Shown: one piece after another, positions 39,949-49,181 of the stretch
Position numbering within the stretch: position 1 is the first letter of the stretch
How the letters are laid out: each line of letters begins with the position of its first letter
Assembly (NCBI GenBank): GCA_021774735.1
Contig: JAJFIS010000041.1
Location: 27,844-91,843 of the forward strand
Origin: Alphaproteobacteria bacterium
GTDB taxonomy: Bacteria; Pseudomonadota; Alphaproteobacteria; Sphingomonadales; Kordiimonadaceae
DNA length: 64,000 nt
Reading direction: 5' to 3'
Notes under the pieces: model-generated
Database searches by the model: none
Told to the model about the DNA's origin: nothing
Seen by the model: only the letters and a program-made list of their open reading frames with translations
Made by a program: the position numbers and the translations under genes

Positions 39949-41526
39949 ATGGCGGCAAATACTACAACACCAAGACCGGTCGTACTGTGTATCCTTGATG
40001 GCTGGGGGTACCGCGAAGAGATAGCTGACAATGCTATTAAACAGGCCAGCACCCCTAACTATGACCGTTTCTGGGATAACGGCTCACGGGCATGGTTAGC
40101 TACAAGTGGTGAAGCTGTTGGCCTGCCAGACGGCCAAATGGGTAATAGCGAGGTTGGTCACACCAATTTAGGCAGTGGTCGAGTGGTTATGCAAGACCTG
40201 CCCCGGATTGATGATGCAATAAAAACTGGGGCGCTGGCTGAAAACACAGCGCTGAAAAACTTTATACGCGACATGAAAGCATCAGGCGGCACCGCGCATT
40301 TAATGGGCCTTTCGTCCCCGGGCGGTGTCCATAGTCACCAAGGGCAAATTACCGCGCTCGCAGGCTTATTAGACGGTGCTGGCATTCCGGTTCGCATCCA
40401 TGCCTTCATGGATGGCCGGGATACACCGCCCAAGTCTGGGAAAAATTTCATTGGCAAAATATCTGATGATATCAAAGGCTTAAATGACACATTAATTGCC
40501 ACCACCATTGGCCGCTATTGGGCTATGGACCGGGACAAACGCTGGGATAGAGTGTCAAAAGCATATGGTGCAATGGTTATGGGGACCGGAGAAGCAGAGA
40601 GCACAGACAGTGCCATGATGGCCATAGAGGCCGCTTACAAACGCGGTGAAAGTGATGAATTCATTGCCCCAACTATTGTTGGCAAATACGCAGGTATGCA
40701 GGACGGCGACGGTATCCTGATGGCGAATTTCCGTGCTGACCGGGCCCGGGAAATTTTAACGACCCTTGTGGACCCGGCCTTTGATGGCTTTGAACGCCAA
40801 AAGGTCGTTAATTTTGCCGCCAAGCTTGGCATGGTGGAATATTCCACGGCGCTCGATGCCTTTATGCCCGCCCTATTCCCCGCTGATGATATCAACGATA
40901 GCTTTGGCGAAGTCATCTCAAACGCCGGACTGAAGCAATTACGCATTGCGGAGACCGAGAAATATGCCCATGTCACCTTCTTCTTCAACGGCGGCCTTGA
41001 GACTGAATTTAATGGCGAAGACCGGATATTGGTGCCCTCCCCCAATGTAGCCACCTATGACCTGCAGCCCGAAATGTCAGCCCTGGAGGTAACCTCTGAA
41101 CTGATTGAAGCCATAAAAAGCGACCAATATGCAACGATTATTGTTAATTTTGCCAACCCTGACATGGTTGGTCACACAGGCATTTTAAGCGCCGCCATTG
41201 AAGCCGTTGAGGCGGTGGACAAGGCTATTGGCGCCGTCGCTGATGCGGTCACAGCTATGGGCGGCGTCATCCTAATAACCGCTGACCACGGTAATGTAGA
41301 GCTGATGACCGACCAAAGCACCGGCATTGCCCACACGGCACACACCAGCTTTGATGTGCCATTGCTTATGGTGGGTAATGATACGCCGCTCAATGATGGC
41401 TGCCTCGCTGATATTGCGCCGACCATGCTTTCTCTACTCGGGCTATCAAAGCCCAAACTAATGACAGGCAAAAACCTATTAAACCCAGAAGCCCGCATTC
41501 AAGCGGCCCAAATAGCCAGTGCTTAA
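39949..41526 (+). CDS. gpmI: Phosphoglycerate mutase, 2,3-bisphosphoglycerate-independent
   Basis: Interconverts 3- and 2-phosphoglycerate with two Mn ions. Starting at ATG 39949 (AAGGA SD 8 bases upstream), the product has 525 residues, typical of iPGM. Motifs: VLCILDGWGYRE (metal Asp), PDGQMGNSEVGHTNLGSGRV with the phosphoserine nucleophile, GGVHSHQ, HAFMDGRDTPP, GRYWAMDRDKRWDR, ANFRADRAREI, FANPDMVGHTG and TADHGNVE. An in-frame TTG at 39922 is rejected for lack of SD. It overlaps the next gene by 8 bases. Confidence 0.96.
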   Translation: MAANTTTPRPVVLCILDGWGYREEIADNAIKQASTPNYDRFWDNGSRAWLATSGEAVGLPDGQMGNSEVGHTNLGSGRVVMQDLPRIDDAIKTGALAENTALKNFIRDMKASGGTAHLMGLSSPGGVHSHQGQITALAGLLDGAGIPVRIHAFMDGRDTPPKSGKNFIGKISDDIKGLNDTLIATTIGRYWAMDRDKRWDRVSKAYGAMVMGTGEAESTDSAMMAIEAAYKRGESDEFIAPTIVGKYAGMQDGDGILMANFRADRAREILTTLVDPAFDGFERQKVVNFAAKLGMVEYSTALDAFMPALFPADDINDSFGEVISNAGLKQLRIAETEKYAHVTFFFNGGLETEFNGEDRILVPSPNVATYDLQPEMSALEVTSELIEAIKSDQYATIIVNFANPDMVGHTGILSAAIEAVEAVDKAIGAVADAVTAMGGVILITADHGNVELMTDQSTGIAHTAHTSFDVPLLMVGNDTPLNDGCLADIAPTMLSLLGLSKPKLMTGKNLLNPEARIQAAQIASA

Positions 41527-42712
41527 AAGGCATAATCACCATAAGAAGCGTCGCTTAATCTGCTCTGTCACCCTTGGTGCAGCGCTGGTTTTTGGCTCTT
41601 TCACACTGCCCGCTACACAAGAAGTTGACAGCAATGCGCAGCGACTAAAGGACCTTCAGGCACAAATTGAAGCCAGTCAGAAGCGCAAGAAAATAGCCTT
41701 AATTGCCGCAAGGTCTGCTGAAAGTGATAGCGAGCGTACCCGGCAACAAATGATAGCCCTGACCGCAGAGATAAGAAGCGGTGAAGCTTTAAGTGAAACC
41801 TTAGAAGACAAGGTTGATACGCTTGAAAAAGATGTTGAAATTAAAACCCATGTGCTCGATGGCAGACGCCAAGATATTGCTGAACTTTTGGGAGCTCTAG
41901 AGCGCTTAGCAGCAAGACCCGCTGCACTGAGCTTTCTTCAGCCTGGTGAAGCTATTAAAACAGCGCGTTCAGCATCGTTATTATCAAGCTTAATTCCTGA
42001 AGTTGAGAAAAAAATTGCCCTGATCAAATTAGACCTAGCCGACCTAGCAACTGCGGAAGCATCCCTCATTGAGGAACGCAGCAAGCACGGGGATCAATTA
42101 GCGGCGATGGAAGTTCAGCGCATTGAACTTAAAAACATTGTGAAAGCTCGCCAAGCCGAGGCCAAAAAGGCCCGTGGCAATGTGAGCGAAGAAACCAAAC
42201 GGGTCGCCAAAATGGTGCGTGAGGCCCGCTCGCTTGAAGAGCTTATTGCAAAGTTAAATGCTGAAGCTGCCAGAGCCGCAAGTGCCCAAGCCGTTGACCG
42301 AGGGGCCATTCCTCTAAATGGTCGTTTTGTGAAAGCGCGCGGAAAATTGCCTCAGCCGGTCAGCGGTAAAATCAGTGAGCGATTTGGCAAAAAGCTATTG
42401 GTTGGTACTTTGAAGGGCATTCGCATAAAAGCTCGTAGCAAAGCGCAGGTCATTGCACCTTTTGACGGCCAAGTAGTGTTCGCAGGACCTTTTCGTCATT
42501 ACGGCCAACTCATTATCATCCGCCACGGTGATGGCTACCACAGCTTGCTAGCAGGCATTGATAACATTTATGTAACCACAGGTCAGTGGTTACTGGGCGG
42601 TGAGCCCGTGGGAATAATGTCGCCCTCTGCCTCACCATTGCCAGAATTATATCTTGAACTAAGGCGTAAAGGCCGCCCCTTTAACCCCAAAAGCTGGTTA
42701 ACAACGGGTTAG
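41519..42712 (+). CDS. envC: Murein hydrolase activator, EnvC-like
   Basis: A 397-residue exported protein. It starts at GTG 41519 and overlaps gpmI by 8 bases. It has a basic N-terminus with a hydrophobic signal (LICSVTLGAALVFGSFTLPA), long coiled coils (about residues 35-250) and a C-terminal LytM/M23 domain (about 280-395). In the LytM domain the zinc ligands are absent: the HxGxD region reads IRIKARSKAQ and the HxH region reads ELYLELRR. This is the known EnvC state, which activates amidases for septal peptidoglycan splitting rather than cutting murein itself. ctpA follows. Confidence 0.9.
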   Translation: MLKRHNHHKKRRLICSVTLGAALVFGSFTLPATQEVDSNAQRLKDLQAQIEASQKRKKIALIAARSAESDSERTRQQMIALTAEIRSGEALSETLEDKVDTLEKDVEIKTHVLDGRRQDIAELLGALERLAARPAALSFLQPGEAIKTARSASLLSSLIPEVEKKIALIKLDLADLATAEASLIEERSKHGDQLAAMEVQRIELKNIVKARQAEAKKARGNVSEETKRVAKMVREARSLEELIAKLNAEAARAASAQAVDRGAIPLNGRFVKARGKLPQPVSGKISERFGKKLLVGTLKGIRIKARSKAQVIAPFDGQVVFAGPFRHYGQLIIIRHGDGYHSLLAGIDNIYVTTGQWLLGGEPVGIMSPSASPLPELYLELRRKGRPFNPKSWLTTG

Positions 42713-42744
42713 GAAGCCATATAAAAGAAAATTTGTGCAAAAAT

Positions 42745-42771
42745 TTGCCTTTTAGCAATATTTTAAGGCAA
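42745..42771 (+). terminator. Hairpin between envC and ctpA
   Basis: TTGCCTT and AAGGCAA form a perfect 7-bp stem with a 13-base loop, 32 bases after the envC stop, followed by TATTTAAG rather than a clean T-run. It may end or attenuate the obgE-to-envC transcript ahead of ctpA. Confidence 0.4.
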
Positions 42772-42854
42772 TATTTAAGAAAGCGCCTTTATGGCAGTGT
42801 ATAGTGATAGTGGAATACCGGCATTAGATCGGCTATGACAGCAATGGAACGGAA

Positions 42855-44183
42855 ATGAGAATGAAACAGATGATCAAATTTATAGCAATTGCCCTGCTTG
42901 GACTGAGCTTAACAGCGTCGGCTGCCGACAAAAATAAAAATGATGACACCTATGAGCAACTTGACCTTCTGGCTAATATTTTCCAACTTGTTCGCTCTGA
43001 ATATGTTGATGAGGTTCAGGACAAAGAAGTTATTGAAGCTGCCATTCGCGGCATGCTGCAAAGCCTTGACCCCCATTCCAATTATTTTTCCGTAGAAGAT
43101 TATGAAAACATCCGCGTACAGATGCAGGGCGAATACGGTGGCCTAGGCATTGAAGTTACTTGGGACAAGGGTTTGGTAAAAGTTGTTGCCCCCATTGATG
43201 ATACCCCTGCTGACCGTGCGGGCATCCAAGGTGGTGACTATATCAGCCACATTAACGGTGCTTCGGTTAGTGACGGAACGTTGAATGATGCTATCGACAA
43301 AATGCGCGGTAAAGCCAACACTCCAATTGACATTACGGTTCTGCGGGAAGGCGAAAAGGCTCCCTTAGAAATTACCATTATCCGCGAAAAAATTAAGATG
43401 AAATCTGTACGCCATCGGGTTGAGGCTGACACCATTGGCTATATCCGCGTTTCGACCTTTAATATGAATTCTGGTGAGGGCGTTGAAGAAGCCATTCAAA
43501 GCATCCGCACTGAGCTCGGTGAAAATCTTGACGGCTATATTCTTGATCTACGTAGTAATCCCGGTGGCCTATTGTTAGAAGCTCAACGCATTTCAGACGC
43601 TTTTTTGTCCGGCGGTGAGGTTGTATCAACCCGCAGCCGCCGCGCCCGCAATAACAGCCGTCTTTATGCCACAGCTGGCGACCTTGCTGGCGGCGCTCCG
43701 GTGATTGTTCTCGTGAATAACTATTCGGCATCAGCTTCAGAAATTGTCGCTGGTGCCTTGCAAGACCATCGCCGGGCCATCATCTTGGGCGAGAAGACAT
43801 TCGGCAAAGGAACCGTGCAAACCGAAATACCACTGGGCCGACGAGGTAACCAGGCAGTACGCTTGACCACGGCGCGTTATTATACGCCCTCTGGCAAATC
43901 CATCCAGGGAAGGGGTATTGAGCCAGACATCGAAGTTTTAACCCCGCGCTCAAAAGAAGCACAGGCCATTCGTTTGCGCCGAGAATCTGATTTGAGCAAC
44001 ACCATTATCAATGATCAAGATACGGTCCTGCGCGAGGGGGAAACCGACCCAAGCGCTCTGCCGAGTGAACCAATTAAAGATGACAATGGCCAATATATTG
44101 ATGTTCAGCTCAAGCATGCAATCAAGCTATTGAAAAATTTGAAATCCGCACCGCGGATTGATATGGCCCAAACTAGTAATTAA
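42855..44183 (+). CDS. ctpA: Carboxyl-terminal processing protease, family S41
   Basis: A periplasmic Ser/Lys protease of 442 residues. Signal peptide near residues 1-23 (IKFIAIALLGLSLTASAA), a tail-specific protease N-terminal region with GMLQSLDPHSNYFS, a PDZ domain (GGLGIEVTWDKGLVKVVAPI onwards) and the catalytic core with YILDLRSNPGGLL, NYSASASEIVAGALQD (nucleophile Ser) and GEKTFGKGTVQ (general-base Lys). In this neighbourhood with EnvC it probably acts in envelope or peptidoglycan hydrolase turnover; that link is inferred. ATG 42855 and ATG 42861 are equally plausible starts. Confidence 0.95.
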   Translation: MRMKQMIKFIAIALLGLSLTASAADKNKNDDTYEQLDLLANIFQLVRSEYVDEVQDKEVIEAAIRGMLQSLDPHSNYFSVEDYENIRVQMQGEYGGLGIEVTWDKGLVKVVAPIDDTPADRAGIQGGDYISHINGASVSDGTLNDAIDKMRGKANTPIDITVLREGEKAPLEITIIREKIKMKSVRHRVEADTIGYIRVSTFNMNSGEGVEEAIQSIRTELGENLDGYILDLRSNPGGLLLEAQRISDAFLSGGEVVSTRSRRARNNSRLYATAGDLAGGAPVIVLVNNYSASASEIVAGALQDHRRAIILGEKTFGKGTVQTEIPLGRRGNQAVRLTTARYYTPSGKSIQGRGIEPDIEVLTPRSKEAQAIRLRRESDLSNTIINDQDTVLREGETDPSALPSEPIKDDNGQYIDVQLKHAIKLLKNLKSAPRIDMAQTSN

Positions 44184-44216
44184 AAACAGGTTAAAAAATT
44201 AAAAATCGAGAATCAG

Positions 44217-45314
44217 GTGTTATCAAGTCTTAATTCCCTATTGGTCGCATGGGCGCTGACCCTCATCATTATTGTGGGCGGCGTCACCTATTTGGAAATG
44301 ACCCACCATAGTGATGAAGACCCCCATGAAACTGAAACTAATAACAAAGCTGGCAATGAGGGTAATAGCCTTAATGCAAAGACAGAAGACACTACAGATA
44401 ATGCCACTCATGAGGATGATATCCACCAAAATACGGATCCAATACCTGCTGAAACAAAAGCAGCCGACCCAGTAAAAATAGATCCGCCAAAGGCTGCCAG
44501 AAATTCTCTATCACAAGAGGTGATAGATACCCTGCTTGAGAAAACAGATACTGGCAATTTACCACGCGTTTCATCAGCGGGTCTTACCCCTTTTAAAGCC
44601 TATGCCGGACCGCATCCAACCGGTGATACACGGCCCAAAATTGCAATTGTTATCACTGACATTGGCCTCAGTGGGCGGCGATCAAACGCGGCAATACAAG
44701 ACACACCAAGCGCCATCACACTGGCGCTGTCACCGTATGGTTCGGTTGCTAAGCGCTGGGTTGATGATGCCCGCACTATGGGCCACGAAACCCTGTTGAT
44801 GATCCCCATGGAGCCACAAGATTATCCCCGTAATGACCCAGGGCCGCTTACTCTATTAACAGGCAAAGCAAGTGCCCGCCATAATATGCAAAAGCTGCAT
44901 GAAGCATTGGGCTCCATGACCCGTTATATTGGCGTCATAAACCATATGGGCTCCCGTTTTACCGCCAGCAGCGAAGAATTGCGCCCTATCATGCAGGAGC
45001 TACGCAAACGCGGTTTAATGTTTGTTGATGCCCGCACCAGCAGTTTCAGTCGGGCTGCCGCCATTGCTCGGGGATCAAGCGTGCCGGTGGCCATTAACAA
45101 CGGTTATATCGACGAAACTTTAAATGCATCTTCTATTGCTCGCCAACTTACAAACCTTGAAAACCGCGCCCGAACCCTTGGTGTGGCGGTCGGCGTGGCG
45201 CGGCCCTATCCAGTATCAGTGAATGCTATTAATGCTTGGGCAACAACGTTGGAAAGCAAAGGTTTCATCCTTGTTCCCATCAGTGCTGTGGCTGACCGTC
45301 AGCCCATTCGCTAA
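44217..45314 (+). CDS. Divergent polysaccharide deacetylase family protein (YibQ-like)
   Basis: A 365-residue protein starting at GTG 44217. A single N-terminal membrane segment (about residues 5-22) is followed by an acidic low-complexity linker rich in Thr, Asp, Glu and Lys (25-100) and a C-terminal divergent polysaccharide deacetylase domain from about 135 (KIAIVITDIGLSGRRSNAAI, LMIPMEPQDYPRNDPGPLTL, NHMGSRFTASSEEL, FVDARTSS). In this family the start TDIG and NHMGS motifs replace the usual NodB metal motifs. It lies between ctpA and rppH, as in other Alphaproteobacteria. Its substrate is unknown; an envelope role is likely. Confidence 0.88.
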   Translation: MLSSLNSLLVAWALTLIIIVGGVTYLEMTHHSDEDPHETETNNKAGNEGNSLNAKTEDTTDNATHEDDIHQNTDPIPAETKAADPVKIDPPKAARNSLSQEVIDTLLEKTDTGNLPRVSSAGLTPFKAYAGPHPTGDTRPKIAIVITDIGLSGRRSNAAIQDTPSAITLALSPYGSVAKRWVDDARTMGHETLLMIPMEPQDYPRNDPGPLTLLTGKASARHNMQKLHEALGSMTRYIGVINHMGSRFTASSEELRPIMQELRKRGLMFVDARTSSFSRAAAIARGSSVPVAINNGYIDETLNASSIARQLTNLENRARTLGVAVGVARPYPVSVNAINAWATTLESKGFILVPISAVADRQPIR

Positions 45315-45326
45315 GGTAATTCGTCC

Positions 45327-45806
45327 GTGACAAACTCATCCCCACTTTCATACCGCCCCTGCGTTGGCATTATGCTTATCAACCAAACTGGCCTTGTTTG
45401 GACCGGGGAACGTATCGATACCCCCGGCGCATGGCAAATGCCCCAAGGCGGCGTCGACGACGGCGAAGAGCTATTGGCGGCAGCCTTGCGAGAGCTAGAG
45501 GAGGAAATTGGCATCAAAGCCGACCAAGTTGAAATCCTCAACCAAACCAAAAATTGGCTAAGCTATGACTTGCCCGAGCATCTGCTGGGTAAGTTATGGG
45601 GTGGGCGCTACCGAGGTCAAAAGCAACATTGGTTTTTAATGCGCTTAAAGGATGATGTTACGGATGAAGCGATTAACATTGCCACCGACCATCCAGAATT
45701 TGGCCAATGGCGTTGGGCTGAGGCCGCTAGCTTACCAAGCCAAATCGTCAGCTTTAAACGCCATATTTATGAAGCTTTGCTCATAGAATTCGCTAATTGG
45801 CTTTAA
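45327..45806 (+). CDS. rppH: RNA pyrophosphohydrolase (Nudix)
   Basis: Removes pyrophosphate from the 5' triphosphate end of mRNAs and so starts decay. The 159-residue protein has the Nudix box GGVDDGEELLAAALRELEEE, then IG, preceded by WQMPQGG, and the RppH-specific segments YRPCVGIMLIN, WLSYDLPEHL, YRGQKQHWF and a C-terminal FKRHIYEAL. The start is GTG 45327, 12 bases after the deacetylase stop. It closes the conserved plus-strand block. Confidence 0.94.
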   Translation: MTNSSPLSYRPCVGIMLINQTGLVWTGERIDTPGAWQMPQGGVDDGEELLAAALRELEEEIGIKADQVEILNQTKNWLSYDLPEHLLGKLWGGRYRGQKQHWFLMRLKDDVTDEAINIATDHPEFGQWRWAEAASLPSQIVSFKRHIYEALLIEFANWL

Positions 45807-45879
45807 GCATTCCGTCACCCTCGGCGAGCAACGCGAGGGAAGAGGGTCCATGCAGCCTATGACGACAGGTATAATCATC

Positions 45880-45984
45880 CGTCATTCTGAACTTGTTTCA
45901 GCATCCACCTGTGTTTTGGGCACAAGCTTACGACCCATTGAGTACTACAGTATCCGTGGACCCTGAACTGAATTCAGGGTGACA
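45880..45984. repeat. Pair of intergenic palindromic elements
   Basis: Two related units lie between rppH and priA. The first (about 45880-45907) is CGTCATTCTGAACTTGTTTC followed by AGCATCC, with the mini-stem CTGAA/TTCAG at 45887-45901. The second (about 45955-45984) contains CCCTGAACTGAATTCAGGG at 45961-45979, a 7-bp stem with a 5-base loop, followed by TGAC. The 'GTCAT-CCTGAACT-TTCAGG' pattern resembles short dispersed repeats common between alphaproteobacterial genes. From one window the copy number cannot be judged. The rest of 45807-46059 holds no gene. Confidence 0.65.
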
Positions 45985-46059
45985 ACTGAGCTTGGATATC
46001 AAATATGGATTCCCTTCCCTCGACAATATATTGTCTCGTGAGAATGACAGCAAATCCCA

Positions 46060-48303
46060 TCACATAAAGCTGTAGGGGTCCACGTCGACCTTTAATTTTA
46101 TGCCCTTTAGACGCCCAGCACGGGCTAGCCAATCACGCACCAGCCCCTGGACTTTAACCGTCTTGGGCGCATGCAATAACATGCGGTAGCGATAGTCGCC
46201 GCGAATACGGGTTATCGGCGCAGGGGCCGGGCCAAATACTTGAACGCCGTCAATAGTCGGCGCATTCACCGCCAGCGCCCGCCCTGCCCGCCCAAGCGCT
46301 TCAACATCAGGGCTGGAGAGAATAAGCGCCACCAATTTACCAAACGGCGGCATATTATGACGCGCCCGCATGTCGGCCTCTTGCGCCATGAAAGCATGAC
46401 CGTCGCCCGCCAGCAACGCCTGCACCACGGGATGTTCGGGCTCAAAACTTTGCAAATATACCCGCCCTGCCCGGTCGGCCCTACCCGCACGACCCGCCAC
46501 TTGCATTAATTGCTGGTAGGTGCGCTCCCCCGCGCGCAGGTCACCGCCGCGCAGGCCAAGGTCTGCGTCCACCACACCGACCACCGTAAGGGCGGGAAAG
46601 TGGTAGCCCTTGGTAACTATTTGCGTGCCGATGATAATATCCACCTTGCCCGCTTCAATATTCGCGATCATCGCCGCCAGTTTATCTGGGCTGGTCATCG
46701 TATCACTGGTCATCACGGCTAGACGGGCATCAGGGAAACGTTTTATCGCCTCTTCAGCCAACCGTTCCACCCCCGGACCGCAGGCAACAAGCGTGTCTTC
46801 ATTATCGCACTCAGGGCAGGCATTAGGCTTAGGAGCTTCAAACCCACAGTGATGACACTGCAAAGCACGGCGGTAGCGGTGCTCCACCAGCCACGCCGAA
46901 CAGTTGGGGCAATCAATGCGGTGACCACAGGTGCGGCACAGCGTCAAAGGGGCGTAACCACGGCGATTAAGGAACAAGATGGTCTGTTCGCCGTCCGCCA
47001 AGGCTTTATCGATTTGGGCCGCGAGCACCGGCGATAGCCAATCACCCGATGCCGGCGGGTGTTTGCGCATATCAATGGCATGCATATCCGGCAGCATAGC
47101 GCCGCCGTGCCGCTCGCGTAATTTCAAATGGGTATAGCGACCACCCTCCGCGTTGACCAAACTTTCCAGCGACGGTGTTGCGCTGGCCAGCACTACCGGG
47201 CAGCCCCCAATATGACCGCGTACCACCGCCATATCGCGGGCATGATACATCACACCGTCTTCTTGCTTGAAGCCTGCGTCATGTTCTTCATCGACAACAA
47301 TCAGACTGAGCTTAGCGAAGGGCAAAAACAAGGCTGAGCGCGCGCCAACGACCACCCGGGCGCTGCCTTCTGCCACTGCGTGCCAAGCGCGGCGGCGCTC
47401 GGCTTGGCCCAACACGGAATGCCACACCACTGGCTTGACGCCGAAGCGAGCTTCAAAGCGCTCTAACCACTGACTGGTCAAGGAAATTTCTGGCACCAAC
47501 ACCAACACCTGCGTCCCGGGCTGCTTCAGGGCCTCGACCAAACCTTCAAAATATACCTCGGTTTTACCGCTGCCCGTAACACCGTCGAGCAAAATGGGCG
47601 CGGCCCCCCCTTGCCATACAGCATCCGCGATAACTTTGGCAGCATCTGCTTGTTCATCAGATAGCTTGGGTGCCCGGCCATCGGTGTCGGGTTCCTTGTA
47701 ATTACTATCCACAGGCTTTTGAAGGGTGATCAGCGCGTTTAATTTTACCAGCCCCCGCACCACGGCGTCAGACACACCGGCGCTTTCCGCCATGGCCTTC
47801 ACAGAACGTGCTTCACCATCAGCGGCGACATCCAACACAGATTGGCGGGCAGACGTTAGCTTAACGCCGTCTGGCACAGCGCCCGCGCTCACCACCAGGT
47901 TTTGCATGCGGCATGCCTTGCCAATATCGGGCGCGCTTAAGCACATCCGCAGCACCATGCCCGGCGGGCTTAGGGTATAGGCCGCCACCCAAGTGATGAA
48001 TTTTCGCAGACTTTCTGTGACCGGCGGCACATCCAGAATTTCCTCAACCATTTTCAGCTTGTGCTTGTTTGGCTTTGTGCCGCTTTCCTCATCATCCCAA
48101 ACGGCACCTACCAACTTGCGGCCATGCATATTTACCCGCACCAATGTGCCTAGGGGTGGCAGGGCAACACCGGTTGGCAGAGCATAGCTAAGCGGCCCGG
48201 GCAGAGGTGCCGGTAACAAAACAGAAATAGCGTCAACGGCTACCTCGCCCTTATGGGTGTCCGGTTCATCATTGCCAAAAAGGGATGTTTGTTCATGCGT
48301 CAT
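46060..48303 (-). CDS. priA: Primosomal protein N' (replication restart helicase)
   Basis: A 3'-5' DNA helicase that reloads the replisome at collapsed forks; 747 residues. An N-terminal DNA-binding domain (LLPAPLPGPLSYALP, the 3'BD) is followed by helicase motifs DGVTGSGKTEVY (I), VVDEEHDAGFKQEDG (II), ASATPS (III) and GTQIVTKGYHFP and QVAGRAGRADRAG (V/VI). Between the lobes lie the zinc-binding Cys of CRTCGHRIDCPNCS and CHHCGFEAPKPNACPECDNE. All core motifs are intact. It is monocistronic and convergent with rppH across the repeat-containing gap. Confidence 0.96.
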   Translation of the reverse strand: MTHEQTSLFGNDEPDTHKGEVAVDAISVLLPAPLPGPLSYALPTGVALPPLGTLVRVNMHGRKLVGAVWDDEESGTKPNKHKLKMVEEILDVPPVTESLRKFITWVAAYTLSPPGMVLRMCLSAPDIGKACRMQNLVVSAGAVPDGVKLTSARQSVLDVAADGEARSVKAMAESAGVSDAVVRGLVKLNALITLQKPVDSNYKEPDTDGRAPKLSDEQADAAKVIADAVWQGGAAPILLDGVTGSGKTEVYFEGLVEALKQPGTQVLVLVPEISLTSQWLERFEARFGVKPVVWHSVLGQAERRRAWHAVAEGSARVVVGARSALFLPFAKLSLIVVDEEHDAGFKQEDGVMYHARDMAVVRGHIGGCPVVLASATPSLESLVNAEGGRYTHLKLRERHGGAMLPDMHAIDMRKHPPASGDWLSPVLAAQIDKALADGEQTILFLNRRGYAPLTLCRTCGHRIDCPNCSAWLVEHRYRRALQCHHCGFEAPKPNACPECDNEDTLVACGPGVERLAEEAIKRFPDARLAVMTSDTMTSPDKLAAMIANIEAGKVDIIIGTQIVTKGYHFPALTVVGVVDADLGLRGGDLRAGERTYQQLMQVAGRAGRADRAGRVYLQSFEPEHPVVQALLAGDGHAFMAQEADMRARHNMPPFGKLVALILSSPDVEALGRAGRALAVNAPTIDGVQVFGPAPAPITRIRGDYRYRMLLHAPKTVKVQGLVRDWLARAGRLKGIKLKVDVDPYSFM

Positions 48304-48456
48304 GCCAGCAGCTTAATGATGCGCTGCCTTGGCTGCAATAGACCATAGACAATGTGGCATAATATTATCGCCTCTTGCATCAATAGCTAATCTTCGGTAC
48401 CAAGACCCAAGCCATTTAGATATGGCCCAATCCAATGCACAAGGAACCTAAGCCCC

Positions 48457-49110
48457 ATGAAATTTTTTCTCGACACAGCCGACATAACTGAAATCCGTGA
48501 AGCCAATGCCACAGGCTTGCTCGACGGCGTAACAACCAACCCCAGCTTGATCAAAAAAGCCGGACGCGAATTTTTTGAAGTTATCAGCGAAATCGCCGCT
48601 GAGGTTGATGGTCCAGTGTCGGCTGAAACCGTGGCCCATGACCATGAAACCATGCTGCTTGAAGGCTTAAAGTGCGCTGAAATCGCCAAAAACATCGCCG
48701 TGAAAGTGCCGCTGACCATGGAAGGCCTGAAAACATGTAAGGCCCTGCGCGCGCGCGGCATTATGGTCAATGTCACGCTGTGCTTCAGTGCAAACCAAGC
48801 CTTGCTTGCCGCCAAGGCCGGGGCAAGTTTCATCAGTCCTTTTGTGGGCCGTCACGATGACGTTGGCTTTGACGGCATGGAGCTGATCGAAGATATCCGG
48901 CTTATTTATGATAACTATGGCTTTGATACCGAAATATTGGTCGCTAGCGTCCGCCACCCGACGCATATTCTGGAAAGCGCCCGCATCGGCGCAGATGTTG
49001 CCACCATGCCGTGGAGCGCGATGCAAAAGCTGTTCAATCATCCGCTAACCACCAATGGCCTTGCGGGTTTTGATAAAGATTGGGCCGCGACCGGCTTTTC
49101 GATACTGTAA
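48457..49110 (+). CDS. tal: Transaldolase (short, TalC/fructose-6-phosphate aldolase type)
   Basis: A class I aldolase of 217 residues, the size of the TalC/FSA subfamily. Signatures are [40 protein letters not shown] with the Schiff-base Lys, [26 protein letters not shown] and [11 protein letters not shown]. In most bacteria outside enterics these short forms act as transaldolases in the pentose phosphate pathway, the preferred call. AAGGAA precedes ATG 48457. A strong terminator follows. Confidence 0.93.
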   Translation: MKFFLDTADITEIREANATGLLDGVTTNPSLIKKAGREFFEVISEIAAEVDGPVSAETVAHDHETMLLEGLKCAEIAKNIAVKVPLTMEGLKTCKALRARGIMVNVTLCFSANQALLAAKAGASFISPFVGRHDDVGFDGMELIEDIRLIYDNYGFDTEILVASVRHPTHILESARIGADVATMPWSAMQKLFNHPLTTNGLAGFDKDWAATGFSIL

Positions 49111-49135
49111 AAAAGCTAAAGTTAAGACGAATTTT

Positions 49136-49171
49136 AAGGGTGGCACTTCATATCGGGTGCCGCCCTTTTTT
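49136..49171 (+). terminator. Intrinsic terminator after transaldolase gene
   Basis: AAGGGTGGCAC pairs with GTGCCGCCCTT (11 bp, one T-G wobble) around an 8-to-9-base loop, directly followed by TTTTTT. It lies 25 bases after the transaldolase stop and 10 bases before the convergent glpD stop, so it may serve both directions. Confidence 0.9.
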
Positions 49172-49181
49172 ATGCTTTTGC

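Noticed and set aside
41519..42712. EnvC as an active zinc endopeptidase
   Set aside because: The His/Asp and HxH zinc-ligand positions of M23 are replaced, consistent with an amidase activator.
48387..48833. 148-codon open frame antisense to the transaldolase gene
   Set aside because: Shadow of the conserved transaldolase N-terminal half.
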